Positions 1-8,401 of a stretch of 64,000 nucleotides of DNA are shown one piece after another; the first letter of the stretch is position 1; the number at the start of each line of letters is the position of its first letter. This stretch comes from Clostridia bacterium (lineage in GTDB: Bacteria; Bacillota; Clostridia; Christensenellales; Aristaeellaceae), in the NCBI GenBank assembly GCA_017460395.1, contig JAFUBA010000013.1:1-64000 (forward strand). Reading direction: 5' to 3'. The notes under the pieces were generated by a model that had not been told where the DNA came from, searched no databases, and saw only the letters and a list, made by a program, of their open reading frames with translations. Position numbers and translations under genes: made by a program.

Positions 1-1133
1 ACTTTCAGCAGACAAACGTTGATGAGAGTACCCTGCAGCGGTGGCGCAATCTTTTCACCGTCGAGGATCACAGCCTGTGGTATGAGCCGCCCCAGGCAGG
101 ATCATCGCCGCAGCCCTCCCCCTCAGGCAGCGATGGAGAGTCCGAGGACGATGAGAACAGCAGCAATTCATCCGAAGAATCTCCCGAGGGATCTCAGGAA
201 TCCGACGAGGAGAAGGATCAGGGCCAGGGCCAGGACGGCGGCGCTTCCTCCCTGCCAGGCAACAAACAGGATTCTGAACAGGGCAATCAAGCGGAAAATG
301 AACCCGGTGACAGCCCGGGAAATGATCCCTCACAGGCCAGTCAGCAATTGCAGGATGATCGTTATGATTACCCGCAGCTTCGGGAACTTGAGAGCATGTG
401 GCGGGACATTTCCGAGCATGTCCAGACAGATCTTGAAACCTTTTCCAAGCAGCATGGCTTCTCCCCCAGCCGCATGACACAGGCCCTGCATGCCCTGAAC
501 CGCGAGAAAGCCGACTATACCGCCTTCCTTCGAAAGTTTGCCACCATGCACGAGGTAATGCGGCTTTCGCCGGATGAGTTTGACTATATCTTCTATACGT
601 ACGGTCTGGAGATGTACCACGACATGCCGCTCATTGAACCCCTGGAATACAGGGAGGACAAGCGCATCCGGGACTTCGTGATCGCCATTGACACCTCCGG
701 CTCCGTGCGGGGCGCCCTGGTCCAGAATTTCCTTCAGAAGACCTACACCATCCTCAAGCAGGAGGAGACCTTTGACAGGAAATTTAACCTGCACATCATC
801 CAGTGCGATGCAGACATTCAGGAGGACGCCCTGATCACCACCCAGGAAGAGTTTGATGAGTATATCTCGCATCTCAGGCTTCATGGGTTTGGCGGCACAG
901 ATTTCAGGCCTGTGTTTGAGTATGTGGAACAGCTTCGGCGAACGCATGCCTTCCAGGATCTGAGGGGCCTTCTCTACTTTACGGATGGCTACGGCACCTA
1001 CCCCAGCCATCAGACGGACTACACCACTGCCTTTGTCTTCCTCGACGACGATGACGATGGCCAGCACCTGGTCCCGCCATGGGCCGTTCGGGTGATTCTG
1101 GAAACACCGGACCTGGAAGACACAAAAAGATGA
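1..1133 (+). CDS. VWA-like DUF2201-type protein (5' partial)
   Basis: The reading frame is open from base 3 to the stop at 1131-1133, giving 376 visible residues; the start lies outside the window. The visible part opens with a low-complexity acidic, Ser/Gln-rich linker (about 1-345) and ends in a von Willebrand A-like domain. A MIDAS-type DTSGS motif is coded at 690-704, GGTDF at 891-905 and a FTDGYGT turn near 980-1000, which fits the metal-binding VWA fold. The pattern matches the DUF2201 family, where a putative metallopeptidase-like N-terminal domain precedes a VWA-like domain. It lies 30 bp upstream of a MoxR-type AAA ATPase, the usual partner of VWA proteins in chaperone-like pairs. 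The client is unknown. Confidence 0.8.
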   Translation, partial: FQQTNVDESTLQRWRNLFTVEDHSLWYEPPQAGSSPQPSPSGSDGESEDDENSSNSSEESPEGSQESDEEKDQGQGQDGGASSLPGNKQDSEQGNQAENEPGDSPGNDPSQASQQLQDDRYDYPQLRELESMWRDISEHVQTDLETFSKQHGFSPSRMTQALHALNREKADYTAFLRKFATMHEVMRLSPDEFDYIFYTYGLEMYHDMPLIEPLEYREDKRIRDFVIAIDTSGSVRGALVQNFLQKTYTILKQEETFDRKFNLHIIQCDADIQEDALITTQEEFDEYISHLRLHGFGGTDFRPVFEYVEQLRRTHAFQDLRGLLYFTDGYGTYPSHQTDYTTAFVFLDDDDDGQHLVPPWAVRVILETPDLEDTKR

Positions 1134-1163
1134 AGATAGCGCATTGCGCACAGGGAGAAACAT

Positions 1164-2693
1164 ATGAATATTTATGAAGCCAAAAAACAGATTTCGAGCG
1201 CCATTCAGGCCTATCGTACCCGGGACGCCTACGGTCGGCCCGTGATTCCCATGCACCGCCAGCGCCCGATCTTCCTCATTGGCGCGCCCGGCATCGGCAA
1301 AACCGCCATCATGGAGCAGATCGCACAGGAGATGGGCATTGCGCTTGTCTCCTACTCTATGACCCATCATACCCGGCAGAGCGCCCTTGGCCTTCCCTTT
1401 ATCGTGGAGAAGGAATATGATGGAGAAAAATTCCGCGTCAGCGAATATACCATGAGCGAAATCATCGGGGCCATCTATGAAAAGATGGAAAAGAGCGGCG
1501 TGAAGGAGGGCATTCTCTTTCTGGACGAGATCAACTGCGTCTCGGAGACTCTGGCCCCTGCCATGCTCCAGTTCCTTCAGTATAAGGTATTCGGTCAGCA
1601 CCGGGTGCCGGATGGCTGGATCGTCGTGACCGCCGGCAATCCGCCGGAGTACAATCAGTCCGTCCGTGAGTTCGACATGGTCACCTGGGACCGACTCAAG
1701 CGCATTGACGTGGAAGCCAACTACGATGTATGGCACACCTGGGCCATGGACCAGGGAGTGCATCCCGCTGTCACCAGCTACCTGGACATCCGGAAGGGAG
1801 ATTTTTACCAGGTGGAATCCACCGTGGACGGAAAGACCTTTGTCACGCCCCGCGGCTGGGTGGATCTGAGCGATATGATTCGCCTCTATGAACAGCTGAA
1901 TCTGAAGGTGGACGAGGATCTGGTGGGCCAGTACCTGCAGAATGCCAAAATCGCCAAGCAGTTCAGCCACTATTATGACCTGTGGCAGAAGTATTCCAGC
2001 GACTACCAGGTGGATCAGATCCTCTCCGGGAAGGTTCCGGAGGCAATCACACAGCGGGCGCAGGCGGCCAAGTTCGATGAACGCATCTCCCTGATTGCCC
2101 TGCTCATGGACGCGATGCTGGGCGAGGTAAAACCCGTGATGAGCCAGCGCGCCATGCTGGAGATGGTCCAGAAGCAGCTCACCAACGTGCGCCGCATCTG
2201 CATGTCCCGCAGAGCAGATCCCCTGCAGCTTATGCGCAATGAGATTGACAGCGACAGGACAAAGCTCAAGCAGGGCCAGATGGGCGGCATGCTCAGCCAG
2301 GAGCAGGAAGGAATCTACTTCCAGGTGATCAGCTATCTTGAAACCTGTCTCAGCCACATGGAGGGCCTTGAGCAGCAGAAGATGCTGGACATCATGAAGG
2401 CCGATTTTGATGCCTCCACCAAGGCGGTGAAAAAGCAGGCTCAGGGTGTAAAGAAAAAGATGGAGAATCTGTTCCAGTTCGCCGAGAACACCTTCGGCGA
2501 AGGACAGGAAATGCTGATCATCGTCACGGAGCTGACAGCCGCCGAAGCCACCGCGCGTTTCATCTCCCAGTATGGCTGCGACGCCTATTTCCGCCACAAC
2601 CAGTCTCTGCTCTTCTACGAGCGGCAGCTGAATGTGATCCAGGAAATCGACAAGCTGGAAGCCTCCATCGATGCGGAGGACAGCGCACAGTAA
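1164..2693 (+). CDS. MoxR-like AAA+ ATPase
   Basis: A 509-residue AAA+ ATPase. The Walker A motif GAPGIGKT is at residues 40-47 and a Walker B-type segment ILFLDEIN at 117-124, followed by a sensor-like TAGNPPEYN. The C-terminal 250 residues are mainly helical and unrecognised. The ATG has a GGGAG ribosome site 6 bases upstream. It lies directly behind the VWA-like gene, so the two are almost certainly one operon. MoxR/VWA pairs in other bacteria act in metal-centre insertion or complex remodelling; the target here cannot be read from the sequence. A strong bidirectional hairpin follows the stop. Confidence 0.85.
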   Translation: MNIYEAKKQISSAIQAYRTRDAYGRPVIPMHRQRPIFLIGAPGIGKTAIMEQIAQEMGIALVSYSMTHHTRQSALGLPFIVEKEYDGEKFRVSEYTMSEIIGAIYEKMEKSGVKEGILFLDEINCVSETLAPAMLQFLQYKVFGQHRVPDGWIVVTAGNPPEYNQSVREFDMVTWDRLKRIDVEANYDVWHTWAMDQGVHPAVTSYLDIRKGDFYQVESTVDGKTFVTPRGWVDLSDMIRLYEQLNLKVDEDLVGQYLQNAKIAKQFSHYYDLWQKYSSDYQVDQILSGKVPEAITQRAQAAKFDERISLIALLMDAMLGEVKPVMSQRAMLEMVQKQLTNVRRICMSRRADPLQLMRNEIDSDRTKLKQGQMGGMLSQEQEGIYFQVISYLETCLSHMEGLEQQKMLDIMKADFDASTKAVKKQAQGVKKKMENLFQFAENTFGEGQEMLIIVTELTAAEATARFISQYGCDAYFRHNQSLLFYERQLNVIQEIDKLEASIDAEDSAQ

Positions 2694-2730
2694 AGGAAAG
2701 CCTCAGGCATGTGCCTGAGGCTTTTCCTTT
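2692..2730. terminator. bidirectional terminator between AAA ATPase and ftsH
   Basis: Inverted repeat whose arms (2692-2709 and 2712-2730) read AAAGGAAAGCCTCAGGCA and its near-complement, with a 2-base loop and one bulge. A and T runs flank it on both sides, so it can end transcription from both converging genes. Confidence 0.85.
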
Positions 2731-2743
2731 ACATATTCCACTT

Positions 2744-4696
2744 TCAGGTGTTCCCGGTTTCGTTTTGTGCGTCAGGAAGGGCCGGCGATGGATCCTCCAG
2801 CCTCGGCTTTTCCTCCAGAATCTTCATGAACTCCTCGCCAGTGATCGTCTCCTTTTCCAGGAGGTATGCCGCCAGCTCGTGCAGCTTCTGCTCATTGTCC
2901 ATGAGAATCTGTTTTGCCTTCTCGTGCGCTTCCTCGATGATGCGGATCACTTCCCTGTCGATCCTGGTACTGGTGGCCTCAGAGCAGGACAGCTGGGTGT
3001 CACCCCCAAGGTACATGTTGTTCACCGTCTCCAGGGCGATCATCCCGAACTGGTCACTCATACCGTAGCGTGTGACCATGGTTCTGGCCAGTTTCGTGGC
3101 CTGCTCAATGTCGTTGGAAGCTCCGCTTGTCACGCGGGAGAACACAAATTCCTCCGCCGCCCGTCCGGCCGTGAGAGTACAGATCTTATTGAGAATTTCC
3201 GAGCGGGTCATGAGGTAATGCTCATCCTCATCTACCTGCATCGTGTAGCCCAGCGCGCCCGAGGTTCTCGGGATGATGGTGATCTTATGGACCGGTGCAG
3301 AATTGCTCTGCTTTGCCGCCACCAGCGCATGGCCGATCTCGTGGTAGGCAACGGTCTTTTTCTCCTCAGGGGAGATGACCGCATTTTTCCTCTGGTATCC
3401 TGCGATGACCGTCTCAATGGACTCTTCCAGGTCCCTCTGTTCCACCATGTGCCTGTTTTCCTTCACGGCCAGCAGCGCACCTTCATTGATGATGTTGGCA
3501 AGCTCGGCACCGCTGGTCCCGCTGGTGGCCAGGGCGATCGCGCGGAAGTCCACATTCGGGGACATTCTGACATCCTTGGCATGCACGCGCAGGATAGCTT
3601 CCCTTCCCGCCAGGTCAGGAAGCTCCACCGGAATCCTCCTGTCAAAGCGCCCCGGACGCAAGAGTGCCTGGTCCAGGCTCTCGGGCCGATTGGTGGCTGC
3701 AAGAATGACGATCGCCTTGGAGGAGTCAAACCCGTCCATCTCACTGAGAAGCTGGTTCAGCGTCTGTTCACGCTCATCATTGCCGCCCATCATGCCGGCA
3801 TCGCGCTTTTTTCCGATGGCATCAATCTCATCAATGAAGATGATGCAGGGCGCCTTCTCGTGGGCCTGCTTGAACAGGTCGCGCACGCGTGCCGCACCCA
3901 TGCCCACAAACATTTCCACAAACTCGGAGCCGGAGATGGAGAAAAACGGCACCTTGGCCTCCCCTGCAACAGCCTTTGCAAGAAGCGTTTTGCCCGTACC
4001 GGGAGGGCCCACCAGCAGCGCACCCTTTGGCAGGCGCGCACCGATATTCTTGTATTTTTCCGGACTGTGCAGGAAATCGACAATTTCCATGAGCGCCTGC
4101 TTGGCCTCTTCCTCGCCCGCTACATCTGCAAAGGTTTTTCCTGTGGCAGTCTCCATATAGACCTTGGCATTGCTGCGGCCAAAGCCCAGGGCACCCATGC
4201 CGGTTCCGCCCATGCGCCGGTTGAGAAGATAGATGAGCAGGAAACCCACACCAAGAGTCATAGCAAAGGGCAGAATGTAGGTCAAAAGGATTTCAAGCAA
4301 GGGTGAGATTTCTGTGGGAATGGCTGTGGTAAACACGACCCCCGCATTCTGCATCCGATCCAGCAGATTATCATCCCGCATCCTGCCTGTGGTATACACG
4401 ATGCTCTTGCCGTTTTCTGTCACCTTGAAGGTGATACTCTGGGATGTGACATCCGCCTCACGCACAAGCCCTGACTCCAGAAGCTGGAGGAAGGTGCTGT
4501 ATGGCACTTCGGTGGTGGTCTCCCGCGTGAGGTAGCGCATGCCCACCATGTTCACCACCAGCACGCCCAGCATGACAATCATGAAGATCACCATACCCAG
4601 AGGATTTTTAGGCGGCTGATTTCCTGGCCCTTTCTGTTTCGGATCCCGGTCCTTCTGATTACGGAAGGAATCCGGTAATTGATCAAAGGAAGGCAA
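2744..4696 (-). CDS. ftsH: ATP-dependent zinc metalloprotease FtsH
   Basis: Membrane-anchored AAA+ protease that degrades misfolded or short-lived membrane and cytosolic proteins. With the TTG start chosen here it has 650 residues: a charged N-tail, a transmembrane segment near 35-55, an extracytoplasmic loop, a second membrane segment near 125-145, Walker A GPPGTGKT at 230-237, a Walker B-type FIDEID, the SRH region ending GRFDR, and the zinc motif HEIGH at 452-456 in the M41 domain. The frame extends to a GTG at 4744, but that codon has no ribosome site, whereas the TTG at 4696 follows AAGAAGGG by 9 bases. HEIGH replaces the commoner HEAGH and keeps both histidines and the glutamate. It is monocistronic by context. 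Confidence 0.95.
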   Translation of the reverse strand: MPSFDQLPDSFRNQKDRDPKQKGPGNQPPKNPLGMVIFMIVMLGVLVVNMVGMRYLTRETTTEVPYSTFLQLLESGLVREADVTSQSITFKVTENGKSIVYTTGRMRDDNLLDRMQNAGVVFTTAIPTEISPLLEILLTYILPFAMTLGVGFLLIYLLNRRMGGTGMGALGFGRSNAKVYMETATGKTFADVAGEEEAKQALMEIVDFLHSPEKYKNIGARLPKGALLVGPPGTGKTLLAKAVAGEAKVPFFSISGSEFVEMFVGMGAARVRDLFKQAHEKAPCIIFIDEIDAIGKKRDAGMMGGNDEREQTLNQLLSEMDGFDSSKAIVILAATNRPESLDQALLRPGRFDRRIPVELPDLAGREAILRVHAKDVRMSPNVDFRAIALATSGTSGAELANIINEGALLAVKENRHMVEQRDLEESIETVIAGYQRKNAVISPEEKKTVAYHEIGHALVAAKQSNSAPVHKITIIPRTSGALGYTMQVDEDEHYLMTRSEILNKICTLTAGRAAEEFVFSRVTSGASNDIEQATKLARTMVTRYGMSDQFGMIALETVNNMYLGGDTQLSCSEATSTRIDREVIRIIEEAHEKAKQILMDNEQKLHELAAYLLEKETITGEEFMKILEEKPRLEDPSPALPDAQNETGNT

Positions 4697-5045
4697 TCGA
4701 TTCGACCCTTCTTTCTGTAAACTGATGCTAAGAGACCAGAGCACTTCTGACAGACGTGCAGTCTCTGTGTCAGAAAGCTTCTCTCACGTATACATGATAG
4801 CCTGGGATCATGAATTCAGTATGATCTGTACTGCCTGCCGCTTTTGCATGCATTCAGGCATTCCTGCCTGCCATGAGGAAGGCATAGACTAACAAGATTA
4901 TATTCGGCACAAAACGCATGTTTCCTGCTTTCTCGTGCGCAAGATAAGCCTCAGTTTCTGAATTCAGGTCTTGATTTCATCTGCCATTTCTTATATGATC
5001 CTACGCGGGTCATCCGCCCGAATAATCTATGGAGGTATCCCTGAT
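4697..5045. other. intergenic region between ftsH and aquaporin (divergent)
   Basis: No gene is visible here. It holds the aquaporin promoter (4971-4999). On the minus strand there is a TATAAT (4897-4902) that could be the ftsH -10 box, but no convincing -35 lies at the right distance. The ftsH leader would then be about 190 nt long. Confidence 0.5.
4971..4999 (+). promoter_or_regulatory. promoter of the aquaporin gene
   Basis: TTGATT (4971-4976), a 17-bp spacer, then TATGAT (4994-4999). The start codon is 46 bases downstream. Confidence 0.65.
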
Positions 5046-5708
5046 ATGAAAAAGTATCTTGCTGAATGCCTGGGCACGTTTGTCCTGGTTTTCTTTGCCT
5101 GCGGCACTGCTGTGGTTGTTGGCTGCAATGGTGCAGAACCGAACGCCGCTTACTTCATGACTGCCCTGGCCTTCGGTCTGGTCATCGTGGCTATGGCATA
5201 CTCCGTTGGTAATGTCTCCGGCTGCCATATCAATCCTGCCGTATCCATCGCTATGCTGGTGGCTGGCAAAATGTCCGTGGCTGATTTCATTGGTTATGTG
5301 GTTGCGCAGTTTGTTGGCGCCACCGCCGGTGCCGGCTGCCTGAAGCTGGTCCTTGGCGATGCAGCTGGTGCGCTTGGAACCAACGGCCTGTTTAACGGCA
5401 ATGTCGGTGCTTCCCTGATCATCGAGATCATCCTGACCTTCGTGTTTGTGTATGCCATCCTTGGCGTAACATCCAAGCCCGAATTCGGCAATGTGGCCGG
5501 CCTGGTGATCGGTCTCACCCTGACCTTGGTCCACATCCTCGGCATCTATTTCACCGGCACCTCTGTGAACCCCGCACGTTCTTTCGGCCCGGCCCTGTTT
5601 GTCGGCGGCGAAGCTCTGGCCAATGTGTGGGTCTTCATCGTGGCTCCCCTGGTGGGCGGCGTGCTGGCTGCTCTGGTCTTCAAGGCACTGAACGCTGAGA
5701 AGAACTGA
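5046..5708 (+). CDS. aqpZ: aquaporin (MIP family water channel)
   Basis: A 220-residue six-helix channel with both NPA motifs (63-65 and 175-177). The selectivity-filter positions match those of water-specific AqpZ: Phe43, His163, Thr172 and Arg178. Water rather than glycerol is therefore the likely substrate, since glycerol facilitators lack the histidine. The ATG at 5046 follows TGGAGGT at good spacing; an in-frame upstream start at 4971 coincides with the promoter -35 box and is not used. The gene has its own promoter and a hairpin terminator, so it is probably a single-gene unit serving osmotic adjustment. Confidence 0.9.
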   Translation: MKKYLAECLGTFVLVFFACGTAVVVGCNGAEPNAAYFMTALAFGLVIVAMAYSVGNVSGCHINPAVSIAMLVAGKMSVADFIGYVVAQFVGATAGAGCLKLVLGDAAGALGTNGLFNGNVGASLIIEIILTFVFVYAILGVTSKPEFGNVAGLVIGLTLTLVHILGIYFTGTSVNPARSFGPALFVGGEALANVWVFIVAPLVGGVLAALVFKALNAEKN

Positions 5709-5745
5709 TGCTGTATCAGATCAATTTCTCTGTATAGAGATCTCC

Positions 5746-5795
5746 AGAAGAAAAAGGAGCACCTCGCTTCCCTTTTTCTTCTGATTTTCTTTTTC
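5746..5795 (+). terminator. terminator after aquaporin gene
   Basis: A 12-bp perfect stem, AGAAGAAAAAGG (5746-5757) with its complement at 5771-5782, followed by a T-rich run. Confidence 0.75.
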
Positions 5796-5846
5796 CCGGT
5801 TTCATTATTCCCCTGATCCCCAGCGACAATAGGAGGAATGTGTCCC

Positions 5847-7325
5847 ATGCAGATCGGATTTGACAACCAGCTCTATCGGGAAATGCAAAGCAAGAAGATA
5901 CGTGAGCGCATTGACATGTTTGGCGGCAAGCTGTATCTCGAGTTTGGCGGCAAGCTGTTTGATGACTATCACGCATCGCGCGTCCTGCCCGGGTTTCTGC
6001 CCAATTCCAAAATCTCCATGCTCCTGCAGATGAAGGACCAGACGGAGATCATCATCGTCATCAATGCAGATGACATTGAAAAAAACAAGGTTCGTGGAGA
6101 TCTTGGGATTACCTATGACATGGATCTTCTTCGCCTTGCAGATGCATTTACAGAATCCGGCCTGACTGTCAGCGGCGTGGTCATCACCCACTGGCGTGAG
6201 CAGCCTGCAGCCTACTCCTATGAGTGCAAGCTCAAAACCCTGGGGCTGCGCGTCTACCGTCATTATCCGATTCACGGATATCCGTCCGATCTTCAGACCG
6301 TTTTAAGCGCTGATGGCTTTGGCAAGAACGATTACATTGAAACCACAAAGCCCCTCGTGGTCATCACGGCCCCCGGGCCTGGCAGCGGGAAAATGGCCAC
6401 GTGCCTGAGCCAGCTCTATCAGGATCACGAGCGTGGCATTGACGCCGGATATGCCAAGTTTGAAACCTTCCCCATCTGGAACATTCCTCTCAATCATCCT
6501 GTGAACCTCGCCTACGAGGCCGCCACGGCAGATCTCAGTGATCTGAACATGATCGATCCCTTCCATCTGGAAGCATATCGTCAGACGGTCGTCAATTATA
6601 ACCGGGATGTGGAAGTATTCCCGGTGCTCAAAGCCATGTTCGAGCGCATCTATGGAAAGAGTACCTATCTGTCTCCCACCGACATGGGCGTCAACATGGC
6701 AGGTAAGTGCATCACAGACGATGCCGTTGTGCGCCATGCCTCCGAGCAGGAAATCATCCGCCGATATTACGAGGCGGCCTGTGAACTGAGAAAGGGAAGC
6801 GGCAGCGAGGAGACAGTGCAGAAACTGGATCTGCTCATCAAAAAGGCCGGGATTTCTCTCTCCTGCAGGGCATCCGTCGGCGCTGCCCTGAAGCGGGCCG
6901 AGGAAACCGGAAAGCCGGCCACTGCCATGGAGATGCCGGACGGACAGATCATCTCCTCCAAGACATCCTCCCTCCTGCATGCCACCTCTGCCGTGATTCT
7001 TGATGCACTCAAGTATCTGGCCGGACTGCCGGATGAACTGCGGCTCCTGCCCACGAACCTTCTGATCCCCGTCAACAAACTCAAGACCGAATATCTTGGG
7101 CGCAATCCTCTTCTGCACGTGTATGAGACCCTGATGATTCTCTCCATTGAGGCAGAGAATAACGAGGCTGCACAGAAGGCTTACAGCTGCATCCCGCAGC
7201 TTCGGGATCTTGAGATGCATTCCACGGTGATCGTCTCATCCCACGATGCGCAGACCTTGAAAAACCTGGGCATCCGGCTCACATGCGAGCCCCAGTATCC
7301 CGACAACCGTCTGTATCATAAGTGA
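5847..7325 (+). CDS. DUF1846 family protein
   Basis: A 492-residue soluble protein that matches the DUF1846 family from its N-terminus (IGFDNQLY) onward. A glycine-rich GPGSGK loop at residues 177-182 is placed like a phosphate-binding loop. The family has known structures but no firmly established reaction, so I give no function. AGGAGG at 5831-5836 lies 10 bases before the ATG at 5847; the in-frame ATG at 5838 is only 1 base from it, so 5847 is preferred. The stop nearly touches the next gene, whose frame also has an overlapping GTG at 7322. The two are therefore co-transcribed and probably translationally coupled. Confidence 0.85.
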   Translation: MQIGFDNQLYREMQSKKIRERIDMFGGKLYLEFGGKLFDDYHASRVLPGFLPNSKISMLLQMKDQTEIIIVINADDIEKNKVRGDLGITYDMDLLRLADAFTESGLTVSGVVITHWREQPAAYSYECKLKTLGLRVYRHYPIHGYPSDLQTVLSADGFGKNDYIETTKPLVVITAPGPGSGKMATCLSQLYQDHERGIDAGYAKFETFPIWNIPLNHPVNLAYEAATADLSDLNMIDPFHLEAYRQTVVNYNRDVEVFPVLKAMFERIYGKSTYLSPTDMGVNMAGKCITDDAVVRHASEQEIIRRYYEAACELRKGSGSEETVQKLDLLIKKAGISLSCRASVGAALKRAEETGKPATAMEMPDGQIISSKTSSLLHATSAVILDALKYLAGLPDELRLLPTNLLIPVNKLKTEYLGRNPLLHVYETLMILSIEAENNEAAQKAYSCIPQLRDLEMHSTVIVSSHDAQTLKNLGIRLTCEPQYPDNRLYHK

Positions 7326-7336
7326 GGTTGACATTC

Positions 7337-8350
7337 ATGACATATCGAGGAAAGGCCGCCCGTCTGCTGCTCTTTCTTTTGTGCATGCTGCTCGCATGTA
7401 CCTGCGCCCTCTCAGAGGAAAGCACAGAAAGGAAAATCGTCGTTCGCCAGGTTGTGCTGGAGACCCCTGCGCCTTCCGATCAGCCTGAAGACCTGACGGC
7501 AGAGCCGACTGCGGAGACTTCTGTGCAGATTGAAGCGCCTGCCCGCCGTGCTGAGATTCATATCAATGAGACGGCACCGGAAGGCTGGTCCGACCGTGTC
7601 CTTCTTCGCATCACGGCCCTGAAAACGGCTCCCTGCGATGCGATTCTCATGGAATCCGGCGATATGGTCATGCTCATTGACGGCGGCACCACCCGTTTTG
7701 CCCAGCGTGTACTGGATGCGATCAATGACCGGGGTTATGATAATCGGGTCAATTATATTTTTAACACCCACCCGCATGACGATCATATCGATGCGCAGAC
7801 GCAGATGGTCAAACTGGGTCTCAGGGCAGATGAGTTTCTCACCCTCTATCCGCCAAAGTACAATAATGACCTGCACAAGAAGATGGTTCGCCAGGTAGAG
7901 GAGAAAGGGATCGGATATCATCAGCTCCATGACATGGAAACCATGGAGTTCGGGCACGCCCATCTGACCTTCTATACCTGGCAGGAGGATACGGATCCCA
8001 ACGGCCGCAGTGCCCAGTGTCATGTCCTGGTGGGGACCACCTCTGTCATGCTGACGGCAGACCTGACTGGGAAGGCACAGCACCACTACCTGGAAAACTA
8101 TCCCCCGGAAGCCATTCATGCCGACATTCTCAAGGGTCCGCATCATTCGCTCGTCCGGATGGTCGGTGATTATCTCACGACCGTCGATCCGGAATTCGTC
8201 TTTATCACCAGTTCCGAAAAGCACACGGTCAACAGCCGTGAGCAGCTGACCAACCGAAAGATTCCTTTCCTGCTGGTGGATCACGGCACCATCACCATGG
8301 AAACAGACGGCACAGACTGGTATATTTTCCAGGTCCGGGGCCAGATGTAA
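7337..8350 (+). CDS. secreted metallo-beta-lactamase-fold hydrolase (ComEC-C-like)
   Basis: A 337-residue protein. A hydrophobic signal segment (about 8-24) is followed by a Thr/Pro/Glu-rich linker (to about 80) and a metallo-beta-lactamase-fold domain with HPHDDH at 145-150, matching the HxHxDH metal motif. Later histidines (GPHHS) and a TADL segment fit the second metal side. The soluble ComEC/Rec2 C-terminal-like subgroup is the nearest match. The signal peptide contains LLAC at 18-21, so lipidation is possible; ordinary signal peptidase cleavage after CAL or ALS is the alternative. The ATG at 7337 follows GTGAGG at 9 bases; a GTG at 7322 overlapping the previous stop is the other option. 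The substrate is unknown; nuclease or phosphodiesterase activity is plausible. Confidence 0.8.
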   Translation: MTYRGKAARLLLFLLCMLLACTCALSEESTERKIVVRQVVLETPAPSDQPEDLTAEPTAETSVQIEAPARRAEIHINETAPEGWSDRVLLRITALKTAPCDAILMESGDMVMLIDGGTTRFAQRVLDAINDRGYDNRVNYIFNTHPHDDHIDAQTQMVKLGLRADEFLTLYPPKYNNDLHKKMVRQVEEKGIGYHQLHDMETMEFGHAHLTFYTWQEDTDPNGRSAQCHVLVGTTSVMLTADLTGKAQHHYLENYPPEAIHADILKGPHHSLVRMVGDYLTTVDPEFVFITSSEKHTVNSREQLTNRKIPFLLVDHGTITMETDGTDWYIFQVRGQM

Positions 8351-8351
8351 A

Positions 8352-8401
8352 GAAAAAAATGGGCACAGTGCATCAACATGCGCTGTGCCCATCTTTTTCT
8401 T
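8352..8401. terminator. bidirectional terminator
   Basis: The stem ATGGGCACAG (8359-8368) pairs with 8383-8392 and is flanked by an A run on the left and a T run on the right. It separates the MBL-fold gene from the converging WG-repeat gene. Confidence 0.85.

Noticed and set aside
330-4306. Long antisense frames opposite the VWA/AAA genes (330-2597) and ftsH (2711-4306)
   Set aside because: The sense frames are recognised proteins with motifs; the antisense products show only composition-driven Leu/His/Gly-rich sequence.
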